Assembly: GCA_020846875.1 (NCBI GenBank)
Contig: JADLDB010000128.1
Location: 1-64,000 of the forward strand
From: Myxococcales bacterium
GTDB lineage: Bacteria; Myxococcota; Myxococcia; Myxococcales; Myxococcaceae
Length of the DNA stretch: 64,000 bases
Reading direction: 5' to 3'
Shown here: in pieces, positions 29,383 through 37,900 of the stretch
Position numbering within the stretch: position 1 is the stretch's first letter
Layout: every line of letters begins with the position of its first letter
Translations under genes and position numbers: made by a program
Notes under the pieces: model-generated
Databases searched by the model: none
What the model was told of the DNA's origin: nothing
Seen by the model: only the letters and a program-made list of their open reading frames with translations

Positions 29383-29534
29383 CCCCGGAGTTCACCTGGG
29401 TAGAGCATGGATCGCGCAGGACGTTGCCCGGAGGTCGAGAAGCGAGGAGGGAGCGGCCCGTGACCGACGAGCGACGACGAGATCCGGGCAAGGGACCAGC
29501 GAGGCGTGCTCTGCTCAGGCGATCTCCGGGGTCA
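29380..29534 (+). repeat. TIR repeat element, copy B (MITE-like)
   Basis: An element of about 155 bp bounded by imperfect 11-base inverted ends, TAACCCCGGAG (29380-29390) and CTCCGGGGTCA (29524-29534). Bases 29383-29499 equal the reverse complement of window bases 1-126 apart from one 9-base gap. An internal pair TTGCCCGGA and TCCGGGCAA could fold. The first three bases are the stop codon of the kelch/MYXO-CTERM gene. No coding capacity is visible, and no target duplication is obvious. Confidence 0.75.
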
Positions 29535-29833
29535 ATGGCGCTGAAGAGCGAAGCGCGCGCACCTCCTCCGCGCTCCGAGGACGGGCGCGCCACGCGACTC
29601 CGGCTTCATCAACGAAGGCCAGCTCCGCGACGAGGCGTGGCCTGTCCACGCCTCAACGGCAGACGCGCGACACGACTCCGGCCTCTCCCCTCAACGGCAG
29701 CCTCCCCGACGCCAAAGCGACGCCTCCACGCGCTCCTGTCCGCGCCTCGACGGCCACGCAGCCGCGCGACCTCGGCCTCATCGACGAAGCCACCTCGAGG
29801 TCGAAGCGCGGCGCGCACGCGCCCCCGCACGCC
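29535..29833 (-). pseudogene. Degenerate extra copies of a neighbouring gene's 3' end
   Basis: This 299-base stretch is not a plausible gene, but on the minus strand it repeats, in decayed form, the end of the next gene. That gene ends RPRFGVEEAAVEVAFVDGAG, and downstream frames contain RPRGGFVDEAEVARLRG and WRRRFGVGEAAVEGRGRSR. At the DNA level, GACGAAGGCCA preceded by CCGGC and CCATC or TCATC recurs several times. I read it as eroded tandem duplication of about 60-100 bases. Confidence 0.5.
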
Positions 29834-31354
29834 TCAAGGACAGGCGCGCCACACGGCTCCGGCCCCATCGACGAAGGCCACCTCGACGGCGGCCTCCTCG
29901 ACGCCGAAGCGCGGCCGCACCCACGCGACCAGCGTACCCACCTCAGTCGCTGCCAGCGAGGCGCCGCGCATGCTCGGCAGGGTCGCCACCAGCGTCGCCG
30001 GTCCCCTGGGCGCGCCTCGCGCATCGAGCGGCCTCACCCACGCAGCGAGCGCCGTGGGCGTACCGCTGACGAGCAGCGCCGTCGCGCCGGTGCCATGGCC
30101 GGCGAGGCCCAGCCCCAACGTCGCGGGCGGGTCCACGCGCTCGACGCCGCCCGCGGCGCCACCATCCGCATCGAGCGCCAGGGCCGCCGTGCCAGCGTCA
30201 GCTACGCCAAGCAGCAGCGCCGCGTCACCCAACGTACACAGCCGCGGCGTCAGCGGTGCGGCCGCGTCGAAGGGCAGGGACAGCGGCGCGCCGCGCGGCG
30301 TCCCGTCGGCCTCGAGGACCTGGACGCGAGGCGCGCGCACGCCCGCGTCGCCGTCCTCGGCCGGGTACAGCGCGAGCCAGCCTCCGGGCACGCCCGCGAG
30401 GCCCAGCACGTGGTTCGCGGTGTCGGCCAACGTCACCGCCCGAAAGGCAGGGGCCGGCGTGAGGAGCGCGACCTGGTTCTCTCTTCCGTCGCTCGAGGTG
30501 ACGGTCCACAGCAACAGCGCGCCGGCGCGGCCAGAGAGCGCGAGGCCCCAGGGCATCGCCGGCAGCACGAGGCGCTCCGCGCTGGCCACGGGCGAGAGTT
30601 GCGGGCCGGTGAAGCGCTGCAGCCAGACCCACGGGCCGTTGAGCGTGTCCGTCCACGCGACGACGAAGCTTGCGCCGTCCCAGGCGACGGCGAAGCGGTC
30701 GTGCGAGCGGACGGACGCGAGGCGCCGCGGCGTCGTGGCGGGGCGCGCGCGCGCGTCGACGCCCGCGAGCCACAGTCCTCCTCCGACGAAGTCGTTGAAG
30801 ACGAGCGCAAAGCGCGCGCCGTCGGTCGCCAGCGCCGTCGTCGTGGGGCGCGTCGCGACGTCCGCGAAGAGCGCGCAGCGCGGCGTCTCGCCGCTGCACA
30901 GGCCGGCGCTGCAGCTCGTCTCGCACGGGTGAAAACACTCCCCGCAGTGGAGCGCGCTCGACGAGACGGGCGTCTCACACCCGTTGCTGCCCGGCCCCGC
31001 GAGGTCGCCGTCGCAGTCGCCGCGCCCCTCGGCGCACGCGAAGGCGCAGCTCCCCTCCACGCAGCGCGAAGCCACTCCGGGCAGCGCGCCGCACGCGCGC
31101 CCACACGCGCCGCAGTGCGCGGCGTCGCTCGAGGTGTCCACCTCGCAGCCATTCCCCTCGGGCAGGCCGAGGTCGCCGTCACAGTCCAGCCGGCCGGGGA
31201 GGCAGGCCCAGGCACAGGACGCCGCCTCACAGCGGGCGGCAGCCCCGGGCCGCGCCGCGCAGCGCTCGGCCGAGGCGTCCTCCTCGCCGCACGGCCGGCT
31301 CCCGGAGGGACACCCCCCGAGGGCCAGGCCGAGAGCCAGGGCTGCCAGACGCAC
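29834..31354 (-). CDS. Cys-rich lipoprotein with beta-propeller-like domain
   Basis: A 506-residue lipoprotein. GTG 31354 begins a signal peptide with lipobox LALGGC. Two Cys-rich modules follow: CDGDLGLPEGNGCEVDTSS then HCGACGRACG, and a second CDGDLAGPGSNGCETPVSS with HCGECFHPC. The C-terminal 350 residues are Ala/Val/Leu-rich beta strands with repeated FAVAWDG, ALLLWTV and TLVAWVRP segments, suggesting a propeller. No enzyme motif is visible. Decayed copies of its 3' end lie just downstream. It follows the GST gene in the same direction, but the 56-base gap leaves cotranscription open. Confidence 0.8.
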   Translation of the reverse strand: MRLAALALGLALGGCPSGSRPCGEEDASAERCAARPGAAARCEAASCAWACLPGRLDCDGDLGLPEGNGCEVDTSSDAAHCGACGRACGALPGVASRCVEGSCAFACAEGRGDCDGDLAGPGSNGCETPVSSSALHCGECFHPCETSCSAGLCSGETPRCALFADVATRPTTTALATDGARFALVFNDFVGGGLWLAGVDARARPATTPRRLASVRSHDRFAVAWDGASFVVAWTDTLNGPWVWLQRFTGPQLSPVASAERLVLPAMPWGLALSGRAGALLLWTVTSSDGRENQVALLTPAPAFRAVTLADTANHVLGLAGVPGGWLALYPAEDGDAGVRAPRVQVLEADGTPRGAPLSLPFDAAAPLTPRLCTLGDAALLLGVADAGTAALALDADGGAAGGVERVDPPATLGLGLAGHGTGATALLVSGTPTALAAWVRPLDARGAPRGPATLVATLPSMRGASLAATEVGTLVAWVRPRFGVEEAAVEVAFVDGAGAVWRACP

Positions 31355-31410
31355 GAGGACTTCATGGCACGTCCGCTGCCGCGCGTGGAGGAGGCCCCCC
31401 TCGGGCGCTC

Positions 31411-32010
31411 TCAGTCGGCCATGGCCTTCTGGTAGGCGGGGCGGGCCTTCACCCGCTGGGAGAAGGCGCGGGCGTTGGGCAGCGCGGCGAGCAACTCCAG
31501 CCGCTCGGCCCAGGTGAGCAGCGCGCCGATGACGAGGTCCGCCACGGTGAAGCGGTTGCCCACCAGCCAGTCGCGTCCTGCGAGCGCGGCGTCGAGCGCA
31601 GCCAGGGGGCGCGCCAGCTTCTTCGTGAAGCTCTCCACGCGCCCGGCGTCGACCGGCTCCTTGCGGCGCTCGCCCGCCAGCTTGCCCAGCAGTTGCTCCA
31701 CCTCGGTGACGCCGAAGAAGACCCACTGGTACACCAGCGCGCGCTCGTAGCTGCCGTCGGGCGGCAGCAGCGGCGTGCCGGCCGCCAGGTGCAGACAGAT
31801 GGCGCAGGACTCGAAGACGGCGCCCTCGGCGGACTCCAGCACCGGCACGTGCTGCAGGGGGTGACGGCGGGTGTGGGCGTCCGTCTTCGTCTCGCCCTTC
31901 GACGGGTCGAGCCGGACCAACTGGTGCGGCGCCCCTAACTCCTCCAGCAACCAGCGCGCGCGCGTCGCCCGCGTCTTCGGCACGTAATACAGCGTCGGGT
32001 GAGTCGTCAT
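31411..32010 (-). CDS. Glutathione S-transferase family protein
   Basis: A 199-residue GST-like protein. The N-terminal thioredoxin-like domain (TLYYVPKTRATRARWLLEELG) includes the usual PVLESAEGAVFESCAICLHL glutathione-contact strand with cis-Pro and the ESxAI motif. The helical C-terminal domain has FTVADLVIGALLTW, the family's conserved Asp capping box. Tyr or Ser could serve as the catalytic residue at the first strand end. A role in detoxification or small-molecule conjugation is typical, but myxobacterial GSTs are not well assigned. ATG 32010 matches the domain start. It is divergent from the ABC importer. Confidence 0.88.
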   Translation of the reverse strand: MTTHPTLYYVPKTRATRARWLLEELGAPHQLVRLDPSKGETKTDAHTRRHPLQHVPVLESAEGAVFESCAICLHLAAGTPLLPPDGSYERALVYQWVFFGVTEVEQLLGKLAGERRKEPVDAGRVESFTKKLARPLAALDAALAGRDWLVGNRFTVADLVIGALLTWAERLELLAALPNARAFSQRVKARPAYQKAMAD

Positions 32011-32094
32011 GGCTGCCTGGTGACCTACTCGGCCACCCGGGGCCTTGATATAGGGCAAGCGTCCACTCCCGCTGAGCGCGTAGGGTCACGCGCC

Positions 32095-33039
32095 ATGCGC
32101 CGCCTTCGGCTCGCCATGTCCCTCCTCGCAGCCGCCGCCACCTCTGCGTGCACCCGCTCTCCCGCCACGACGGAGCGAGAGCGCGTGACGGTGGGCGTGT
32201 CGCTCCTGCGCATCAGCCAGCCCGTCTTCGTGGCGCAGGACAAGGGGCTGTTCACCGCGCACGGCCTCGACGTGGATTTGAAGCGCTTCGACACCGCGCA
32301 GCCCTTCGGCGACGAGCTCGCCGCGGGGCGCCTCGACGCCGCCGGCTACGTGGCGCTGCCCATCCTCTTCAGCCGAGAAGGCGGGCCGCCGCCGCTTCGC
32401 CTCGCCACGGCGCTGGTAGAGGACGACGAGCACCCGCTCTCGCTCTTCCTGGTGAAGCCGGACAGCACCCTCGACTCCGTCGCCGCGTTGAAGGGGAAGA
32501 ACATCGGCATCCTCCCGACGATTGCCTACCGGCGCTGGCTGGAAGCCATCCTCTCCAAGGAAGGCCTCACCCTGGCGGACGTCACCGTCACGCCCCTGGC
32601 GCCGCCCCTTCAGGTGGACTCGCTGGCCAGCGGCGGCATCGACGCGCTCTTCACGGGCGACCCGATGGCCACGGCGGCCGTCGCCCGGGGCGTGGCGCGG
32701 CCGCTGCGCGCAGGCGCCGAGGTGCCGCGGGCCCTGGGGGCGCCCTTCTTCTTCGGCTCCTTCGCGCTGTCGGAGGCGCTGGCGACGAAGCGCCCGAAGG
32801 TGGCTGCCGCGCTCGTCGCCGCGCTGGACGAGGCGGTGGCGCTCATCGCCAAGGATGAGCAGGTCGGCCGCGAGGCGATGGCCCACTACGTCAGGGAACC
32901 CGAGCGCCCCTTCGTCTCGAAGTACGCCAAGACGCGCTACCTCCCGTCGACCGCCGTGGACGCGGCCAGCCTCGACACCGCGCTGTCGCGAGAGACCGTG
33001 CACGTGCCCGGCGCCAAGGTGCTCTGGAAGGCGCCTTGA
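32095..33039 (+). CDS. ABC importer substrate-binding lipoprotein (NMT1/SsuA-like)
   Basis: A 314-residue periplasmic binding lipoprotein with signal peptide and lipobox ATSAC. The fold resembles the NMT1/THI5/SsuA group that binds nitrate, sulfonate, taurine or pyrimidine precursors: VTVGVSLLRISQPVFVAQDKG, LAAGRLDAAGYVALP and LKGKNIGILPTIAYR are typical hinge and pocket strands. The ligand cannot be read from sequence. Its stop overlaps the TTG start of the ATPase gene by four bases. The permease follows after an unusual gap of 370 bases. Confidence 0.88.
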   Translation: MRRLRLAMSLLAAAATSACTRSPATTERERVTVGVSLLRISQPVFVAQDKGLFTAHGLDVDLKRFDTAQPFGDELAAGRLDAAGYVALPILFSREGGPPPLRLATALVEDDEHPLSLFLVKPDSTLDSVAALKGKNIGILPTIAYRRWLEAILSKEGLTLADVTVTPLAPPLQVDSLASGGIDALFTGDPMATAAVARGVARPLRAGAEVPRALGAPFFFGSFALSEALATKRPKVAAALVAALDEAVALIAKDEQVGREAMAHYVREPERPFVSKYAKTRYLPSTAVDAASLDTALSRETVHVPGAKVLWKAP

Positions 33040-33656
33040 CCCTCGCCGCGGCCCGGCACGTCGCCTTCGCGCGCGCGCACGGGGCGGTGCTTCATGACGT
33101 GTCGCTGACCGTGTCCCGAGGCGAGCGCGTCGCCCTCGTCGGCCAGAACGGGTCCGGGAAGTCGTCGCTCTTACGCCTGCTGTTGGGCCTCGAGCGCCCG
33201 TCGGGCGGCGAGGTGCAGGCGGCGCCGGTGGGCAGCGGGTACGTCCCGCAGGCGGTGGCCGACAGCCTCTTCCCCTGGCGCAGCGTGCTGCAGAACGCCG
33301 CCATGCCGCGCCTGGTGGCAGGCCTGGGTGACGCGTTGGAGGTGGCCCGCGAGCACCTGCGCCGGGTGGCGCCCAACCTGCCGCCGGAGCGCCGCGCCGG
33401 CTCGCTGTCCGGCGGCGAGAAGCAGGCGCTGGCCATCGCCCGCGCGCTGACGGCGCCGGGCCCGGTGGTGCTGGCCGACGAGCCCTTCTCGGCCCTCGCC
33501 CCCGAGGCGCGCTCCGCCGTGCGCCGCGAGATGTCCTCGGCCCTCGGAGGGCGCGCCCTCATCCTCGTCACCCACGACATGACCGACGCGGAGGCGCTGG
33601 GCGCGAGCGTCCTGAGGCTCACCGACGGCACGCTGGCGGCGCGAGGTGCGCCCTGA
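33036..33656 (+). CDS. ABC importer ATP-binding protein
   Basis: A 206-residue ABC ATPase that powers the importer. Walker A (GQNGSGKSS) is near residue 37. A Q-loop region follows (YVPQAVADSLFPW), then the signature LSGGEKQALAIARAL, Walker B (VVLADEPFSALAPEA) and the switch His (LVTHD). It is slightly shorter than the usual 230-260 and lacks the C-terminal extension. TTG 33036 lies in the 4-base overlap TTGA with the binding-protein stop, indicating coupling. Confidence 0.9.
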   Translation: MTLAAARHVAFARAHGAVLHDVSLTVSRGERVALVGQNGSGKSSLLRLLLGLERPSGGEVQAAPVGSGYVPQAVADSLFPWRSVLQNAAMPRLVAGLGDALEVAREHLRRVAPNLPPERRAGSLSGGEKQALAIARALTAPGPVVLADEPFSALAPEARSAVRREMSSALGGRALILVTHDMTDAEALGASVLRLTDGTLAARGAP

Positions 33657-34026
33657 CGCCCGCCACGCGCAATGACGTGAAGGGGACGCCCAGGCGTGGA
33701 GGAGTCGCTCGCCACCACACCGTCACCGCCACGCCGGCACCGCCTTCCTCCCGTCGCGCAACGTGGGCGCCACCGCCTGGCGCGGCCTCCCTGCGCGACA
33801 CGGGCGCGCAGGCGCTGGCTGTCCGGGCGCTCCTCCTCCCCGATGGCGCACTGCAGCCGGACACTGGCGCGGGGGCCCTGGGGACGCGCGGCCCTCGCCC
33901 CACGGCCGCGACGCCCGGCGCACGCGCCGAGAGGAGCACGCCTGCCTGCCTCGGGGGCTTCGAGAGACGCGACGACCTGGACACCTCACCGCTTCCCGGC
34001 TGCGCGGTCCCGCCTCGAGGCAGGCG
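33657..34026. other. 370-bp gap inside the ABC operon, no supported gene
   Basis: Between ATPase and permease genes. The only sizeable forward reading frame (33677-34030) encodes Arg/Pro/Thr-rich sequence with third-position G/C clearly below the neighbours, so I do not call it. Nothing resembling a promoter or hairpin stands out. It may be eroded coding sequence or an insertion that separated the permease from its partners. Confidence 0.4.
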
Positions 34027-34833
34027 ATGACGCCCGCGGACGCCGGGACTCCCCTGGCCGAGACGGCTGCGGCGCCTCCGCCCGCGCCCCGGAAGGCGAG
34101 GGCCTGGTCGACGCTGCTGGCGCTGGCGGGTGTGGTGCTCTTCTGGTGGCTGGCGTCGCTTCCGTCCGTGGGCGGGCGGCCCCTCATCGCCGGCCCCCTC
34201 TCCACCTTCACCGCGCTGCGCGAGGCCGGCGCCACGCTGTGGTTGGACCTCCTCGCTACCTTCGGACGCGCCGCCGTCGGGCTGGCGCTGGGCACCCTGG
34301 CAGGCGTCGTCGCTGGCCTGGCGGTCGCCGCCGTCGCCCGCGCCGCGCCGGCCTTCGAGGCGGTGCTGGACGTGGCGCGCAGCATTCCGCCGGTGGTGTG
34401 GCTGCCCATCTTCCTCCTCGGGTTGGGCTACAGCGAGTCGGCGCGGGTGGCGACCATCGCCGCGGGCGTGGCCGTCATCATGGCCGTCGCCGTCACCACC
34501 GCGGTGCGCGCCCCGAGGTCGGTCCGCGCCGAGATGCTGCTGGTGGCCGGCGCCGGCTGGTGGCGCCGCCTCGCGTGGACCCAGCCCTGGGAGTCGCTGC
34601 CCGCGCTGCTGGTCGGCCTGCGCGTGTCCACCGCGATGGCCATCGTGGTGGCCACCGTCACCGAGATGGTCGCGGGCGCACCTCACGGCGTCGGCGCGCG
34701 CATCGTCAGCGCGCAGGTCGCCGGCGACACGCCCCAGCTCACCGCCGCCATCGTCCTCGTGGGCCTCGCCGGCTGGGCCCTGGGCCTCCTCCTGCGCGCC
34801 GCCGAGCGCGCCGCGGCTGCCTCGGTGGGTTGA
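34027..34833 (+). CDS. ABC importer permease (SsuC/TauC-like)
   Basis: A 268-residue BPD-type permease with a short Pro/Ala N-terminal tail and about six transmembrane helices. The cytoplasmic EAA loop is visible as MLLVAGAGWWRRLAWTQPWE with the downstream LPALLVGLRVSTAMAI, typical of nitrate/sulfonate/taurine permeases. It should pair with the NMT1-like binding lipoprotein and the short ATPase upstream. ATG 34027 starts just before the first helix. The gene ends 95 bases before the activase gene. Confidence 0.88.
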   Translation: MTPADAGTPLAETAAAPPPAPRKARAWSTLLALAGVVLFWWLASLPSVGGRPLIAGPLSTFTALREAGATLWLDLLATFGRAAVGLALGTLAGVVAGLAVAAVARAAPAFEAVLDVARSIPPVVWLPIFLLGLGYSESARVATIAAGVAVIMAVAVTTAVRAPRSVRAEMLLVAGAGWWRRLAWTQPWESLPALLVGLRVSTAMAIVVATVTEMVAGAPHGVGARIVSAQVAGDTPQLTAAIVLVGLAGWALGLLLRAAERAAAASVG

Positions 34834-34928
34834 TGAGAGTAACGGACCGACCTCCGGGACTTCGTACGGGTGGAGGCACGGGCGCACAGGACTCGGCGTG
34901 TTCTACCCAGGTGCCCGCTGAGGTAAAG

Positions 34929-37900
34929 GTGTCACGCGTGGACAGCCAGCGCTCCCTCGAGGTGTGCGTCGGCCTCGACGTCGGCTCGACGACGGTGAAG
35001 GCCGCGGCGGTGGCGGGCGGAGCCGTGACGTTCCGCGCCTACCGGCGGCACCGGGGCCGCGTGGTGGAGGAGGCGCTGGCCGCGGTGGAGGACGCGCGCC
35101 GGGCCGTGGGGCCGGCCGCGGTGGTGGTGACGGGCTCCGCGGGCGCGCCCATCGCCGAGCGCCTGGGCGCCGAGTTCGTCCACGAGGTGCACGCGGTGGC
35201 CACCGCGGCGCGCGCGGCGGTGCCCGGCGTGCGCACCATCATCGAACTGGGCGGGCAGGACGCGAAGCTGCTGCACCTCGACGCGGCGGGCGGGCTGTCG
35301 ACGGACATGAACGAGCGCTGCGCCGCGGGCACCGGCACCGTCATCGACCGCATCGCCTTCCGCCTCGGCGTCGATGAGGCCGCGCTGGCGTCCCTCGCCG
35401 TGAAGGACGGGCCGCTGCCGGTGGTGTCCGCGCGCTGCGGCGTCTTCGCGGAGACGGACGTGGTGGCGCTGGTGAAGGCGGGCCACCCGGCAAAGCAGGT
35501 GCTGGCCGCCCTGCTCGACGCCATCGTCCGGCAAAACCTCGTCGCGCTGGCGCGCGGCAGGCCGCTGCCCGGGCCGGTGTGCCTCCTGGGCGGGCCCAAC
35601 GCCTTCATCCCGGCGCTGGCGGCGGCGTGGCGGCGGCACCTCGAGGCGCGGTGGCGCGAGTATGGAGTGGAGCCCGGCGCGGTAGTCGTCCCCGCCGACG
35701 CGGCGCTCTTCGCGGCCGTGGGGGCGACGCTCTCGCGCGAGGCCCTCGAGGACATCGCGCAGGCCCGCGGGCGCCGAGCGCGGCTGCGGACGGTGACGAC
35801 GCCCTCGCCTCCGCCCGACGACACGGGCTGGCTCGGCGCGACGGCCAGCGCCCCCGTCGCCGCGCCCCGGCGCACCGCGCGCGCGCAGCCGGGCGCTGCG
35901 CTGGTGGTGGGCCTGGACGCGGGCTCGACGACGGTGAAGGCGGTGGCGCTGGACGCTTGCGACGCAGTGGTGGCCTCGGCCTACCGCGCCAGCACCGGCA
36001 ACGTCTTCACCGACGCCGCTGCGGTGCTGAAGGAACTCCACGCGCAGGTGCAGGGCGCGGACGTGCAGGCGCTGGGCGTCACCGGCTACGCAGGCGACCT
36101 GCTCGGGCCGGTGCTGGGAGCCGACTGCGCGGAGGTGGAGACGCTGGCGCACGCGCGCGCGGCGCGGCGCTTCGCGCCCCGGGCCGACGTGGTGTGCGAC
36201 GTGGGCGGGCAGGACATCAAGGTGCTGATGCTGGACGCGCTGGGCGTGCGCAGCTTTCGGCTGTCCCACCAGTGCGCGGCAGGCAACGGCGCCTTGCTGG
36301 CCTCGACGGCGGCCGCCCTCGGGGTGCCCCTGGAGCAGCTCGCCGAGGTAACGGAGCGGGCCCTTCGCGTGCCGCGCTTCAGCGTGGGCTGCGCCGTCTT
36401 CCTCGACACCGAGCGCGTGACGGCCCAGCGCGACGGCCTCAGCCCCTCGGACATCCTCGCGGGGATGACGAACGTCCTGCCGCGGAACATCTGGGAGAAC
36501 GTCGTCGGGGAGACGTCGCTGGAGGCGCTGGGCACCGTCTTCGTCTTGAGCGGAGGGGTGCAGCGCAACCGCGCCGCCGTGGCCGCGCAGGCCCACTACC
36601 TGCGGCAGCGGCACCCGCGCGTGGAGGTCGTCGTCCACCCCTGGGCGGGCGAGGCCGGCGCCATCGGCGCGGCGCTGGCGGCGCGAGAGGCGCGTCCGGC
36701 AGGGACGCGCGGACGCTTCATTGGCCTGGAGGCCGCCACGGCGCTGCAGGTGAGCGCAGTCAGCAGCGACGACACGCGGTGCCGCCTCTGCCCCAGCCAC
36801 TGCGCCCGCACCGTCGTCAGCGCCCGGCGCGGAGACGAGGTGCGCGCGGTGGTGACCGGGAATGCGTGCGAGCGCGGTGGACTCGTCCCCTCGGTCGAGG
36901 CCCTAGCCGCCGTGGACTCTGGCGCCGTGGACTCTGGCGCCGTGGACTCTGGCGCCGGGGACTCTCGCGCCGGGGACTCTCGCGCCGGAGACTCTCGCGC
37001 CGGGGACTCTCGCGCCGGGGACTCTGGCGCCGGGGACTCTCGCGCCGGGGACTCTCGCGCCGGGGACTCTCGCGCCGGGGACTCTCGCGCCGGGGACTCT
37101 GGCGCCGGGGACTCTGGCGCCGGGGACTCTCGCGCCGGGGACTCTCGCGCCGGGGACTCTGGCGCCGTGCCCGCGACCATCCCGGGCGACGGCGAGTCGG
37201 CCGAGGGCGCGGGCGGGCGGGCGTCACGGGCGTCTGCTTCTTCGTCGGGCGGGGGCGCCGCAGAGCCGACGACGGCCGGCCCTCGCGTTCCGCGCGGGGT
37301 CAACCTCGTGCGCCTGGAGGCGACCCGCCTCTTCCGGCGCCACCGCGCGGTGCAGGTCGTCTCCTCTGCGGGCCGGGGCCTGCGCATCGCCATCCCCCGG
37401 GTGCTGGCCCAGTACCGCGCGGCGCCGCTCTTCACCCACTACTTCGAGGCGCTGGGCGTGGCGCGCGAGGACCTGGTGCTGGGGGAGTTCACCTCGGAGG
37501 CCCTGTGGCGCCGCGCCGCGGGCCGGGGCACCGCCGACGCCTGCTACCCGGCCAAGGTGGCGCAGGCCCACGTGGCGGACCTCCTGGCGCGCCGCGCCGA
37601 GCGCCCCTTCGACATCCTCTTCTTTCCGGCCGTCACGCACGCCGTCACGTCCATCAAGGGCTGCGCCGACACCGCGTCGTGCCCCGTCGTCGCAGGCACG
37701 CCGCTGGTGACGAAGGTGGCCTTCGGCGCCGACGCGACGGGCCTGCTGCCCGAGGGCGTGCGGCTGCTGACGCCGGCGCTGGTGCTGCCGCGGAAGCGAG
37801 CGCTGAGCGAGGCGCTCTTCGAGTCGATGTGCTCCGTTATGCCGGCGCTCACCCGCGGCGAGCACGACGCGGCGCTGGCCGAAGGCATCGCCGGGCAGCG

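Noticed and set aside
33677-34030. Forward frame of 117 codons between ABC ATPase and permease
   Set aside because: Third-position G/C is below that of neighbours and the translation is low-complexity Arg/Pro/Thr; no ribosome site.
34834-34928. Cobalamin or TPP riboswitch upstream of the activase gene
   Set aside because: Some stems can be drawn, but neither the conserved cobalamin-box nor the thi-box sequences are present.
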